Source: Osedax fenrisi (Eukaryota > Annelida > Polychaeta > Sabellida > Siboglinidae). Taken from it: 64,000 nucleotides of DNA. The position numbers and the translations under genes were made by a program. Position 1 is the stretch's first letter, and every line of letters starts with the position of its first letter. The notes under the pieces are model-generated. The model saw only the letters and a list, made by a program, of their open reading frames with translations. It had not been told where the DNA came from and did no database searches. Positions 10,301 to 21,031 of the stretch are shown here, one piece after another. Location of the stretch: the NCBI GenBank assembly GCA_964019155.1, contig OZ025240.1, positions 43,834,746-43,898,745 on the forward strand, in the 5' to 3' direction.

Positions 10301-13300
10301 CCACCATACCGACCAAGCGTATACAGGTCTACCTTACCATGGTCAGCGAGCGAGACCGCCCTTTCCCATTGACCATCGTCTGTGTGTCCTCTGCCCGTAT
10401 CAGCGACTTCATCGGTCTAATCTGTTGGCATTACACGTGCAACGGACTCGAGCCCACTCTACAGTTAGTGCGCCAGCTATCCGCTATATTAACTGCCTGC
10501 GTGGCTCAGTCGGCTAAGGCGTCAGACGCACGAGCAGTAGGACACGGGTTCGAGCCTCGTCCGGGCCATTACACTAGGTCTTAACATAATATTTAGAAGT
10601 GACCTTATATAATTGTGTATAAATAAATGATCGGCTCTCGTTATAACTATGGATGCATTAAAATGACAGCGGCTTCGAAACGACATTAGAGCCATATATG
10701 GTTATACGTGAAAACTTCATCTAAGTTCCTGGATTGGATGAAAGGACTCTACCAAAATAACAATAAATATAATAATATCACAGGTACACCATGATAATGT
10801 GGCATTATCTCTGGTAATAATTATATAATTTCGTTAAAGTACAAGTCCTAACCACTTTTAATAATTAACTCTAATCTCTTTCTGTATACAAACTTGTACA
10901 CCCGCCTATAACTATATAGGCTACACTTGCACACACAGTAAAACCTCGAACGCCTACGCTCTGCACATAGCGGAAGAGGACGGAGAGATGGACACAGACT
11001 TCCCCGCCCTCGAGTTTAACGAACCCCTCTCTAAGTACGGGTTCGGTCAATTGGCACTCGTCGAAAGAGACCGGTCATTCTGGTCCAGTCAGAGAACTAT
11101 CGTAGTTACTATGTTAGTAGCAGTAGTAGTAGGTAATAGCTCAGTAAGTGGATACGCGTTAGTATAGTCTCACTGTAAGAATAGTAATAGTGTTTAGTTA
11201 TATGACCACACAGTTTAATGTGTGATATCATAAAGTATAGACTATTTCATACTAGGGCATCAGACACACTAGCAGTAGGATCAGAGTTCAAACCCCATTA
11301 AAATAAGTCTTAAAATATTATTTAGAAATGATCTTAAATGAGTATGTATAATAAATGATTAGCTCTCATTAAATTCATGGATGCCTTAAGATGAGAGCGA
11401 CTTCGAAGGGATATATTTATCTAAGTTCGTGGATGGGATGAAAGGAAACCAATATAACAATACACAACAATAACTTATGTTCTCACGTCAATCATAAAAT
11501 GCATATTATATTCTACATTTTAACGTAATATATGATTCTACCATATGGTTATATCTTTATATATATATAAATCATATATTGTAAATTTTATTAAACATTT
11601 ATTGAAATATGTGTATTAATTAATAATCAATATATAAATCAAATATTTTCTTAAATAACAAAATTTAACATAATTTTTGAATTAAATGTATTAATAAATT
11701 AAACAAATATTGAGTCATTCTTTCATTTTTCCTCCTAACCTATAGAAATATGCCTGGAAGAGGCTTCTCGAAGATCCCCCTCGAGAATTCCAACATTAAA
11801 ATGAGCGAACTACTAACCATCGTGTTGGCCAAGAGAAGAATTCAACTTAAAAATGGCTGGTATTCGCATAATCAGCGTATATTGTAACGATTGCACGACC
11901 ACTATTATATTAAGTACCACTGTATATTAGTGCTGTAAAGTTAAGTTATCAATGCACGCGTGTGTGACACTTCAGCGTAACTTGTACTAGCGAATAATAG
12001 CTCTACGTAATGAACGAGCCTGTAACTATACATCGATAGCTGCACAGTATTATGTGAAATACCTATACACTCTCGTTCACATCAAACACACATCACATAC
12101 GGCCATCGTATAGGTATCAACTACCGACTCGATAACATACCACAGTTTTACTTATTATTTCGATGCGGATGTTACCACAAAATATGTAATATCACCTGCG
12201 ATATCGTCATTAGCTAATTGTCAGTATGGAATAGGCTTTACATCTTACATACATGTTACGTCCGACCATCGAACAGGCATCAACTACCGTCTCGAGGAGC
12301 AGGACCAGTACGGTATCGCCGTCGACCTTGACTTGCCTCTCAGTTCCATGTCCACGTTCCACTTCTGCCTGGTCAGAGAGAACAGTTAGGCCCCGCCCCC
12401 TGGCCCCGCCCCCAGTAACACCACCGACGTCCACCACCAGGTGTCAGAGGTACCGATGACGACCCCGGGTCACTGGACGACACCGAGACCTGTGCCCTAG
12501 TAGAGTCGTTGACCTCTCATCAGTACAAGACGTTCAATGTCGACCTGTTGCTAAGACTCTGGACCAGAACTCCCGTACAACTAGGTTTACTTTCACCCTA
12601 CCCCTACCCTACTCTAGTATAAACTACCTTAGCATACCTTATCCAAGCTTATTCTACCATACACTATCGTATCATACCTTACTTTACCCTTATCCTATAA
12701 TAACCTAGTCAACCCTAGAATATCTTATCATACCCATACAAATGCATTGTATTATAATACAAATATTTCACAAACGTTGACAGCTATTTTCTCAGTATTT
12801 TAATTTGATCAATGAATTACTTTACTAAAAAGTTCAGAACTTTTTATTCTTTAATTTAAATATAAATATTGTTGACATTCTCATTATAATTAAATAAATT
12901 ACTGCTTTTTTTAAATATATAATTTAATAATCATGATTCTATCAATATATTCACTTCAAAAAAAAAGGTGTCTCTTTATATTACTTTTATTTAAAAAAAT
13001 AAGATATATTTTATATATAAAAAATGTTGTTCTTATAGAATGATGTATTATTATTATATCTTTAAAAAAATTATATAAAGATATTTAAAATCTCTAAAAT
13101 TGCATTTAAAACTGATGTTTTTACATATCTATTGACATGCTATCACGTCAAGAACTCCCCCTCCCTAATATACTATTCAAATATACTTACATATTTATGA
13201 TAAATTTTATAATTATTATATCTAATAGTTTTAGGAAAATGTATTAATGTATATATATATAAATAATAGTATCTTATAACGTATCTAATATCAAATGCAT

Positions 13301-14509
13301 ACGCAGCGATATCGGGTGATAAAATAGAGATAGATTCGCTGCCTAAACTGAACAAGAAGTCTCTGCTGTTTCGCAAGAGTGCTCGTCATGTGCTGCTCTC
13401 TAGTTCTATTGTTAACTGTAGCATGATGGAGTCTAGACATTCAGGTTACCTCCTCCTCCTCCTCCTCCTCCTCCTCCTACCATAACGTAAGCAATCATGT
13501 ATGAACCGTTTTCCCCTTAAACTCATCTCTAGTATTATTACATGTACGTTTACATGCACAGTCTATAATGTATACGTTACATGCTTTCCTAGACACTCTC
13601 CATATTCATGTTTATTATTAGCTTATTTTAATAAATATGAAAATCATTCACGATTCCTTTCACGAATATATATTTTAATGACACCAATGTATGTAAATGT
13701 CAACAATGTATGTCATCACTATCTGAACAGTAGACTGAATGTGTCTTCGCCATCGAAAGTGCATAAGTAATTGCATGTAGTGTATAGCACTTTGCTAAGA
13801 TTGAGTGTAGTTTAAAATTATTACTAAATTTAAAATTATTATTATTTATTTATATTGCTAATATTCAATTTTAATGTACTACTCAAAATAATAGCTATAT
13901 ATATTTAAATTGAAGATAACATACTATTTTATTGATATTTATAATGTAAATCCATAGATTCCTATAGATATAATACACTACTATCTAATTCGGCGAAAAT
14001 TCTATTGTTTTAATATTTTACTTCTATAATATGACTAATATCCAATCCAAATAGCTGATGCTATTTTGTTAATTTACCGAGAACGGTGTCATTCACTTAT
14101 CCATTTTGTACGTGCATTGCATGCAGTAATTGCTTATCCACTTTATTTATGTCGATGGGTATGGTATACAAGTCTAAATATAGCAATAGTATCAGTACAG
14201 ACAACCTGACTACTAGTGCTGTACACTAACGATGTAGAACCCGTGTGTTAAGTCTAACGCGGATAAGTCTACATGCGTACACACCGCGTACCCGATATGT
14301 CGTACACACTAACGCTAGACGCACTACCCCCAGGTAAATCTGTGTTCCGTATTGACTACAGCCACGGCAGCCACGAGTACAAGCACCACACGTTCGAGTG
14401 CGCCGTCGTCACGGCAACCGAGATCGTACGCAAACTAGCCTACATCGTCGACCAACAGATAGATCTGACCGCTCGCAAACGCTTCCTGTCCTACAGGGAG
14501 TCCAAGTGA
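5798..14509 (+). CDS. MAPKAP1: SIN1/MAPKAP1, mTORC2 subunit; 11 coding exons
   Basis: SIN1 is the mTORC2 subunit that recruits substrates (AKT, SGK, PKC). Proposed join: 5798-5919, 7872-7966, 8495-8611, 8985-9139, 10294-10463, 10939-11073, 11746-11876, 12277-12384, 12441-12584, 13307-13444, 14334-14509. Every junction is GT/AG and in phase; the total is 1491 nt, 496 residues, against about 522 in human. The N-terminal block (about 1-35) resembles the conserved SIN1 N-terminus. The CRIM domain is at about 152-263 (QNPFNEFIKFDGK, FIGLICWHYT, acidic EEDGEMDTDFPALEF). The Ras-binding-like region is at about 266-350 and the PH domain at about 385-490. The exon 6 donor is the weakest junction: about 14 residues found in human at this point are missing. 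PBX lies head to head upstream. Confidence 0.92.
7872..7966 (+). CDS. MAPKAP1: SIN1 coding exon 2
   Basis: Acceptor ATTATTAG at 7870-7871, donor GTACGTG at 7967. Encodes a Ser/Thr-rich acidic linker (NTSEGFNDTELSHSFEIMPN) ending in phase 1. The linker is poorly conserved; support comes from phase and from G+C content above its surroundings. Confidence 0.75.
8408..8490. repeat. CATCACTTCCYC minisatellite in the exon 3 polypyrimidine tract
   Basis: About five copies of a 12-15-bp C/T-rich unit sit directly before the exon 3 acceptor and form an unusually long pyrimidine tract. Its open frame runs into the exon by chance and produces a longer apparent reading frame. Confidence 0.8.
8495..8611 (+). 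CDS. MAPKAP1: SIN1 coding exon 3
   Basis: Encodes SHRRRSDTAQRLDRMKRDK, matching the conserved SIN1 RRRSNTAQRLERL region, then SQIQHITWK. Acceptor TTAG at 8491-8494, donor GTACGC at 8612, phases 1/1. Confidence 0.92.
8985..9139 (+). CDS. MAPKAP1: SIN1 coding exon 4
   Basis: Acceptor TTCACAG at 8978-8984, donor AAG|GTTTCA at 9139/9140 (phase 0). Ends with NPFNEFIKFDGK, the start of the CRIM domain. A minus-strand reading of the same stretch is a shadow. Confidence 0.93.
9140..10293. other. SIN1 intron 4
   Basis: No exon seen. It holds AT-rich DNA, short TG/GT runs at about 9715-9742, a CA-rich minisatellite at 9898-9995 and a pyrimidine-rich acceptor region. Apparent frames here on both strands encode only His/Thr or Val/Cys repeats from the CA tract. 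Confidence 0.7.
9898..9995. repeat. CA-rich minisatellite
   Basis: (CA)n blocks interrupted by CGACRTTACC-type spacers recur about every 30 bp. Confidence 0.8.
10294..10463 (+). CDS. MAPKAP1: SIN1 coding exon 5 (CRIM domain)
   Basis: Encodes PTKRIQVYLTM and SARISDFIGLICWHYTCNG, the most conserved CRIM segment. Acceptor ATGCAG at 10288-10293. Donor GTTAGT at 10464 gives phase 2 and joins exon 6 as CA+T (His). Confidence 0.95.
10491..10785 (+). mobile_element. tRNA-derived SINE, copy 1
   Basis: It has a tRNA-like head with an exact box A (TGGCTCAGTCGG, 10502-10513) and a near-consensus box B (GGTTCGAGCCT, 10547-10557) 33 bp apart. A roughly 220-bp body and a CAATAA-rich end follow. It starts 28 bp after the exon 5 donor, inside SIN1 intron 5. 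The body matches the copy at 11252-11482, which rules out a simple tRNA gene. Confidence 0.88.
10939..11073 (+). CDS. MAPKAP1: SIN1 coding exon 6 (CRIM acidic loop)
   Basis: Encodes NAYALHIAEEDGEMDTDFPA followed by LEFNEPLSKYGFGQLALVERD, matching SIN1 closely. Acceptor CACACAG at 10932-10938. The donor chosen, ACCG|GTCATT at 11073/11074, is the only phase-2 site I found that gives an open join, but it is weak. A strong GTAAGT lies at about 11151 in an incompatible phase, so the 3' edge is uncertain. Confidence 0.8.
11252..11482 (+). mobile_element. tRNA-derived SINE, copy 2 (5'-truncated)
   Basis: Shares with copy 1 the segments GGC(G/A)TCAGAC, AGCAGTAGGA, a box B-like AGTTCAAACCCC, the body block TTTAGAA(G/A)TGA..CTTA and the end GGATGGGATGAAAGGA with a CAATA-type tail. 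Box A is missing. It lies in SIN1 intron 6. Confidence 0.82.
11746..11876 (+). CDS. MAPKAP1: SIN1 coding exon 7
   Basis: Encodes GRGFSKIPLENSNIKMSELL then TIVLAKRR, matching the start of the Ras-binding-like region. Acceptor CCTATAG at 11739-11745. Donor CAGC|GTATAT at 11876/11877 (phase 1) completes arginine with exon 8. Confidence 0.9.
12098..12140 (+). repeat. decayed duplicate of the exon 8 acceptor region
   Basis: CGGCCATCGTATAGGTATCA ACTACCGACTCGAT resembles the true exon 8 border, CGACCATCGAACAGGCATCA ACTACCGTCTCGAG, about 170 bp downstream. It keeps an AG before the matching frame (INYRLD). It is either an old duplication or an alternative exon start. Confidence 0.55.
12277..12384 (+). 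CDS. MAPKAP1: SIN1 coding exon 8
   Basis: Encodes INYRLEEQDQYGIAVDLDLP then TFHFCLVREN, matching human QYRLEKQSEPNVAVDLD and EFCLVRENS. Acceptor GAACAG at 12271-12276. Donor AACA|GTTAGG at 12384/12385, phase 1. Confidence 0.93.
12441..12584 (+). CDS. MAPKAP1: SIN1 coding exon 9
   Basis: Encodes ALVESLTSHQYKTFNVDLLL then RTPVQL, matching the start of the PH-domain region. Intron 8 is only 56 bp and C-rich. Acceptor CCACCAG at 12434-12440, donor CTAG|GTTTAC at 12584/12585. Confidence 0.92.
12585..13306. other. SIN1 intron 9
   Basis: The first 150 bp is an imperfect CCTTA/CCTAC-type pyrimidine-rich repeat; the rest is A+T-rich. No exon seen. Confidence 0.6.
13307..13444 (+). CDS. MAPKAP1: SIN1 coding exon 10 (PH domain)
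   Basis: Encodes ISGDKIEIDSLPKLNKKSLL, matching SIN1 ISGDKVEIDP, and ends ESRHS. Acceptor ACGCAG at 13301-13306. Donor TCAG|GTTACC at 13444/13445, followed at once by a (CTC)n tract. Confidence 0.92.
13449..13478. repeat. (CTC)n microsatellite
   Basis: About ten CTC/CCT triplets directly downstream of the exon 10 donor. Confidence 0.9.
14334..14509 (+). CDS. MAPKAP1: SIN1 terminal coding exon 11 (PH domain end)
   Basis: Encodes KSVFRIDYSHGSHEYKHHTF through EIVRKLAYIVDQ to a TGA at 14507-14509. It matches human HAIFKLTYLSNHDYKHLYFE and NEIVLKVNYILE. Acceptor CCCCCAG at 14327-14333. An open frame extends upstream to 14273, but phase and homology support this acceptor. Confidence 0.93.
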
Positions 14510-14860
14510 CGCCCAATCTCCCCTAGAATGTGTCCACCACCACCACCACCACCACCACCAGAGGGTGTTCAACGCCAACGTCATCGTATTATATATAATC
14601 AACGAGTATTAACCTAGTAGACCTAATTCACCGTTCTCGTCTATCTTACACATCCATCTACACCTGCGTTTACATACATATATTCATATATTGTACATAT
14701 TTTAGTCTATTTTATCATAGCACAAGTATTATTTAATCGACGTTTACTTTTAATGTATATATATATATATATATATTTACGATAAATATGTATTATATGT
14801 ATTTATATTACATCTATAAATCAACTGCCATAAAATAATAAAATTTTATAAAATATTTAT
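14510..14860 (+). other. SIN1 3' UTR (probable) with (CAC)n and AATAAA
   Basis: Starts with a (CAC)n run at about 14531-14561. The first AATAAA seen is at 14837-14842, so polyadenylation may fall near 14860. A further AATAAA occurs near 15050. Confidence 0.5.
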
Positions 14861-15440
14861 GAATATATTTATCTATATAAACTGTACACCAGGAGGGTTC
14901 AGGGGTCATACATATATTTACAATAATAAGTAGTATTATGATATTGTTTATTTATTGGGCTGAATAATGTTATCATGTTGCATTATCAATGATAATTTAT
15001 CATACAGTTTTTAATTAAAAATAAATATAAATGCAAGCATAATGCTGAAATAAAGTAACTATAACATGGTATTATATATCAATATCGTTGTAATCCGGAA
15101 CGTAGATCTCCTAAATATTCAATGCTTCATTGAAATCCGACATTCGAAACATCTGTGCAGCTAAAATAACATTCTCACTGTAAAATATAAGTTAGGTTAT
15201 CTATATGAGGATATTATCACATTAGTTAATATTATAAAGTGAATGTAATAATGAATTATCAGACTATGAAGCAATGATGTAGATGTGTAGTTTTATCTAT
15301 TCATGCTTGTTAAGGGACTGTATTGTATGTAGGGCCTACATTGTAGGCTCCTATTAACTAGTAGTGTCATCATACTATGTGCATAGTGTGAATAGGTAAT
15401 CAACTTCATTTACATTTGATTATGAGAAAAATACACACAC

Positions 15441-15472
<32 letters not shown>

Positions 15473-15949
15473 TTATATTCCACAAATACATAATATCCCT
15501 AATCACAATACATTTGTGTATACATTTATAATAAATTGATGATATTGACACTATCTTTTTGCCAGGCTTTTATGGTCAGGGTACCTTATAGTGTTCAGTA
15601 GTAGAGCATGGGTGGCATGAAATACATACACACTAGCATAGGTTAATAGATAATCAGTTACGGAACGTGCCTGATAAACACCTGTTAAACATGTAGTACA
15701 GCTAGCATACATGTACTTCAATGTTAAAACAGTTTAAACCACCATGGCAATAACTTCAATTTATTAAATAAAATCATAATCAATAATATGATTTTACATT
15801 CTATACAATTTTCTTGAATAGATTTATTTCTATTTTATATTGTGTACATCATACATTTCATATATGCGCCTATTTATATTATTTATTTAATTTGTTGCAT
15901 ATATATATTTATATGTATATATGTGAATGTAAATTTCATTATATTTCAT
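14861..15949. other. intergenic, no gene seen
   Basis: A+T-rich DNA with a self-complementary (AC)n(AT)n(GT)n block at 15433-15471. The stretch 15540-15740 is less A+T-rich but shows no convincing reading frame. Confidence 0.5.
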
Positions 15950-16020
15950 TATCTTTTTAGGATAAGTATTGTATTGATTAATTTTATAATTATATATATT
16001 TATATATATTCAGTGAAATT

Positions 16021-16612
16021 ATGACGCAAAAACAAGATATTAATGAATTAAAAAACTCTATTCAAAAACTGCGTACAGTTGTATCTGAATTAGTAAATAA
16101 AGTTGATGAACTAACTGCAGTTGTAAATAATAAAGATAAAACAATTATTGAGTTAGAACAACAAATTAATAACCTTGAACAATTTTCAAAACAAAATAAT
16201 ATTATTATATCTGATCCTAAATTGAATTTTTATTTAACTCAACGTATTCTAGCACCATCTTTCATCACATTTGCAAAGGAAAAATTAGATATAATTATAC
16301 AACCATATGACATTGTTAAGATACATAAATTAAAAAACAACAAGAATAAACATAATAAAATATTAGTCAAACTACACCATAACTACTAAATTTGAAATTA
16401 TTAAAAATTCTAAAAAATTAAAAGGCACTGATACATATATAAATGAACATCTAACACAAATTAATTCTGATATTTTCTACAAAGCTCAACAACTTCGAAA
16501 AGATAAAGTGATATTACATTGTTGGACTATAAATGGAATAACTTTTATTATAAAAAACGAAGATTCGTCTCCAGTAAAAATAACAGATATAAATAAATTC
16601 TCTGATATATAA
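16021..16612 (+). pseudogene. LINE A ORF1 (coiled coil plus nucleic-acid-binding tail), frameshifted
   Basis: The first 122 codons form a Leu/Ile heptad-type coiled coil (VSELVNKVDELTAVV..IIELEQQINNLEQF) followed by a region like other LINE ORF1 proteins. A frame change near 16385 leads to a segment with INEHLTQINSDIFYKAQQLR and a short W..NGITFIIK strand, ending at TAA near 16612. The same late motif (QLRKAGKI..W..) occurs in the minus-strand LINE ORF1 at 41334-42026. The protein would form RNA-bound particles during retrotransposition. Confidence 0.75.
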
Positions 16613-16899
16613 ATATTTTATTTTGTATTTATTTTTCGTTGTCGTTTTTTCTAATTTCATATTACATTCTATTTTTAACATTTTATTATAATTGGTACTT
16701 ATATTTTTTATCTATATCTTTATTCTTTTATATTATCTTATTCAATTTTAACTTTTTAATATTTGTACTATATGAACTTGAATGAAATCTATCCGCAATT
16801 TAATGTTGATCAAATTAACAATTTTAGTTCCAATAATGAGTTTTAATAATAATAATTTCTCAAATTGTAATTTTAATTTTCTCAATGAATCCAATTATT

Positions 16900-17700
16900 A
16901 CACCTTAAATGAATGGAACTTGAATTCTAATAAAAATAATTTGTTTAATTTAAATATTATTGACATCAATATTGGGAGTTTAAAAAAAATGTTGATAACA
17001 AAAATTTAAATAAGATAAATTAATTATGTTTTTGAATACGTATGATGATGATTTTGATATAGTTTCAATTACTGAAACATGGTTGAGTGATAATAATATT
17101 TTCATTTTTAATATTCCTGGTTATAACCATATATGTTCAAATCGTAAACATAAAAATGGAGGTGGTGTTTTAATCTATATACGTGAACATTATCAATTTA
17201 ATATTCTATCTACCATATCAAATAACTATTATGACAACATATCAATTGAAATTATTTTTGAAAAATCAAAAAATATTATTTTCAGTACAATATATTTTCC
17301 TCCTACTTTAGAAAAAATAGCTCTACATTTATTGATTTCTTGATAAATAATTTTCAGCAACAGTGGTGACTTTAATATTGATCTAATGCATGTAAATACA
17401 AGTAAAGTGGCTAATACCTTTTTTGATACGATGATTTCACTAGGTTGTTCCCATCTAATTAATCGTCCAACTAGAATCGACACTAAACATAATTCTTCAT
17501 CTATAATTGATAATATATTTACAAATTTTAATCTTAATATGAAAAGATTTTCAGGAATAATTATTTCAGATATATCTGACCATTTTCCAATTGTTTTAAA
17601 TTTACAATTGTCTACCAAACCTCAAGATAAAGTTAAATCTACTAAAATCAAACAAAATCAAATTAATGATACACCATGTTTAATCTGTTTGAAATTTTAA
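16900..17700 (+). pseudogene. LINE A ORF2, apurinic-type endonuclease domain, broken
   Basis: Visible blocks: NIIDINIGSLKK (about 16950), SITETWLSDNN (17065-), GGGVLIYIRE (17159-), then after frame changes GDFNID (about 17366), SSIIDNIFTNF and ISDHFPIVLN (about 17570). These are the catalytic blocks of LINE endonucleases (ETW, GDFN, SDH). At least two frameshifts separate them. The 129-codon minus-strand frame here is a shadow. Confidence 0.8.
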
Positions 17701-17748
17701 AAAAAACAAACTGGGAATTCATAAAAACTAACGATAAAGAAAAATCTT

Positions 17749-19320
17749 ATTAAAAAAATTTATTTAAAATTATATTTTTATTAAAAATTTATTCTTGGAA
17801 TACTTTATCTTAAATTTTGATAGATACTGTCCAAAAATTAATAAAGCCTCCCACAAAAATAAACTCATTCCATGGAATACCCGAGATCTTAAAAAGGCTT
17901 GTAGAAAAAAACAGATATTATATAATAAATATAAAATTTCTAAATCTGAAAATGATTTATTTATTTACAAAATTTATAAAAATAATACAAAATAATAACA
18001 TCTTTAGTTCGAGAAGCTAAGAAAAAGTATTATTCAAATCTGTTAAAAAATTGCTCTGATACAAAAAATACATGGAATGTACTAAATAATTTATTAATGT
18101 TAAAAAAAAATTCAAACAACTACCTGACAATTTTAATGTAAATAATGTGAATATTGTTGATTCTAAACAAATTGCTAATGATTTTAATTCTTTTTTTAGA
18201 GACATTGGTTCTAATTTAGATAATAATATAAATAATTGTAATGATGATGACTTTAAATTATTTTTACCTGAACCTAATATACATAGTTTTTTTTAACACC
18301 AGTAAGTTCAGAGGAAATTATTAAAGTATTAAATGAATTCAAGCCAAAAAAATCAAGATATCATTATGGCATTTCCATGCAGTTACTTAAATGTATTTTT
18401 CCTGTATTGGTTTATCCATTTGTTTCTTGTAAATTTATCTTTTGAATTAGGCATTGTACCGGATTTCTTATATTTATCAAATATTATCCCTTTACACAAA
18501 ACTGGTGATAATAATTTTTGTAATAACTATCGTCCAATTTCTCTCACCTGCCAATTCGCAAAGATTTTAGAAAAAATATTTTATACTCGCTTTTATAGTT
18601 TTTTATCATCTTTTAATATATTATCTCCTTCTCAATTTGGTTTTAGGAAAGGATACAGTACATCACATGCAATATTTAACCTCCAATCACAAATCAGTAA
18701 CTGTTTTAATAATAACAATGTTGGCGCTATAATCTTTATTGATTTAAAAAAAGCATTTGACACAGATAATCACAGAATATTACTTTTTAAATTAACAAAT
18801 ATTGGAGTACGAGGCATTGCACTTAACTGGATAATGAGCTATTTAACAAATAGATATCAACAGTGTATATATAATGATGTAATTTCAGATAAACTAAAAG
18901 TCATAACGGGTGTACCCCAAGGCACCATCCTAGGACCCATTTTATTTTTAATTTATATTAATGATATTACAAAATCATCTTCTTTATGTAAGTTTACCAT
19001 GTTCGCAGATGATACTACTTTATATTTTGAAAATACATCAGCAGAAATACTTAATTATATTTGTCAAACTGAATTAAAAAATATTAATAAATGGTTAATC
19101 TATAATAGGTTATCATTAAATTTAAATAAAACTAGCTGTATGTCAATTAATTCAAGAACTATTATAAATATAAATTTAAATAACAGAAATATTGAAAGAG
19201 TTACATTTTATAAATTTTTAGGCGTAATTATAGACGATATATTGAACTGGAAACAACATATAAAAACAATATCTTGTTTTAAAAATAAAAACTAAAAAAA
19301 ATCATATGGATTACCAACAT
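17749..19320 (+). repeat. 1572-bp tandem duplication, unit 1
   Basis: Nearly identical to 19321-20892 at a constant offset of 1572. Differences seen are few single bases (for example at the V/I codon near 17830/19400, and T/C near 18860/20440). The junction has short homology (TATTA). Each unit carries the linker and the main RT block. Confidence 0.9.
18333..19295 (+). pseudogene. LINE A reverse transcriptase, unit 1
   Basis: A 320-codon frame with the RT blocks NNYRPISLTCQFAKILEK, SQFGFRKGYST, IIFIDLKKAFDT, GVPQGTILGPILFLIYIND and MFADDTTLYF (catalytic FADD). The first roughly 45 codons are out of frame relative to the natural ORF, so a frameshift precedes. This enzyme copies LINE RNA at the nicked target. 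The 5' linker lies at about 17795-18300 in other frames. Confidence 0.9.
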
Positions 19321-20892
19321 ATTACAAAAATTTATTTAAAATTATATTTTTATTAAAAATTTATTCTTGGAATACTTTATCTTAAATTTTGATAGATACT
19401 ATCCAAAAATTAATAAAGCCTCCCACAAAAATAAACTCATTCCATGGAATACCCGAGATCTTAAAAAGGCTTGTAGAAAAAAACAGATATTATATAATAA
19501 ATATAAAATTTCTAAATCTGAAAATGATTTATTTATTTACAAAATTTATAAAAATAATACAAAATAATAACATCTTTAGTTCGAGAAGCTAAGAAAAAGT
19601 ATTATTCAAATCTGTTAAAAAATTGCTCTGATACAAAAAATACATGGAATGTACTAAATAATTTATTAATGTTAAAAAAAAATTCAAACAACTATCTGAC
19701 AATTTTAATGTAAATAATGTGAATATTGTTGATTCTAAACAAATTGCTAATGATTTTAATTCTTTTTTTAGAGACATTGGTTCTAATTTAGATAATAATA
19801 TAAATAATTGTAATGATGATGACTTTAAATTATTTTTACCTGAACCTAATATACATAGTTTTTTTTAACACCAGTAAGTTCAGAGGAAATTATTAAAGTA
19901 TTAAATGAATTCAAGCCAAAAAAATCAAGATATCATTATGGCATTTCCATGCAGTTACTTAAATGTATTTTTCCTGTATTGGTTTATCCATTTGTTTCTT
20001 GTAAATTTATCTTTTGAATTAGGCATTGTACCGGATTTCTTATATTTATCAAATATTATCCCTTTACACAAAACTGGTGATAATAATTTTTGTAATAACT
20101 ATCGTCCAATTTCTCTCACCTGCCAATTCGCAAAGATTTTAGAAAAAATATTTTATACTCGCTTTTATAGTTTTTTATCATCTTTTAATATATTATCTCC
20201 TTCTCAATTTGGTTTTAGGAAAGGATACAGTACATCACATGCAATATTTAACCTCCAATCACAAATCAGTAACTGTTTTAATAATAACAATGTTGGCGCT
20301 ATAATCTTTATTGATTTAAAAAAAGCATTTGACACAGATAATCACAGAATATTACTTTTTAAATTAACAAATATTGGAGTACGAGGCATTGCACTTAACT
20401 GGATAATGAGCTATTTAACAAATAGATATCAACAGTGCATATATAATGATGTAATTTCAGATAAACTAAAAGTCATAACGGGTGTACCCCAAGGCACCAT
20501 CCTAGGACCCATTTTATTTTTAATTTATATTAATGATATTACAAAATCATCTTCTTTATGTAAGTTTACCATGTTCGCAGATGATACTACTTTATATTTT
20601 GAAAATACATCAGCAGAAATACTTAATTATATTTGTCAAACTGAATTAAAAAATATTAATAAATGGTTAATCTATAATAGGTTATCATTAAATTTAAATA
20701 AAACTAGCTGTATGTCAATTAATTCAAGAACTATTATAAATATAAATTTAAATAACAGAAATATTGAAAGAGTTACATTTTATAAATTTTTAGGCGTAAT
20801 TATAGACGATATATTGAACTGGAAACAACATATAAAAACAATATCTTGTTTTAAAAATAAAAACTAAAAAAAATCATATGGATTACCAACAT
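19321..20892 (+). repeat. 1572-bp tandem duplication, unit 2
   Basis: Second copy of 17749-19320. It diverges from unit 1 only after ACCAACAT near 20892, where the natural LINE sequence continues. That marks unit 1 as the side with the artificial junction. Confidence 0.9.
19905..20867 (+). pseudogene. LINE A reverse transcriptase, unit 2
   Basis: Translates to the same 320 residues as the unit 1 frame, including FADD. It is followed in another frame by the LINE C-terminal region. Confidence 0.9.
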
Positions 20893-21031
20893 TATTTCCA
20901 AATTTATTAATAAAAAAACATTACTTCATATATATAATTCCATATTCTTGCCTCATATAAAGTATTGTAACATATGTTGAGGAAATACATATAAATCTAA
21001 TGTATCATGCATATATATTCTTCAAAAGCGA

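Noticed and set aside
10491..10566. A functional tRNA gene
   Set aside because: Boxes A and B are good, but the sequence continues into a body shared with a second dispersed copy, which marks a SINE.
12585..12735. Telomere-like CCCTA repeats
   Set aside because: Only a few scattered CCCTA words among degenerate CCTTA/CCTAC words; no regular hexamer.
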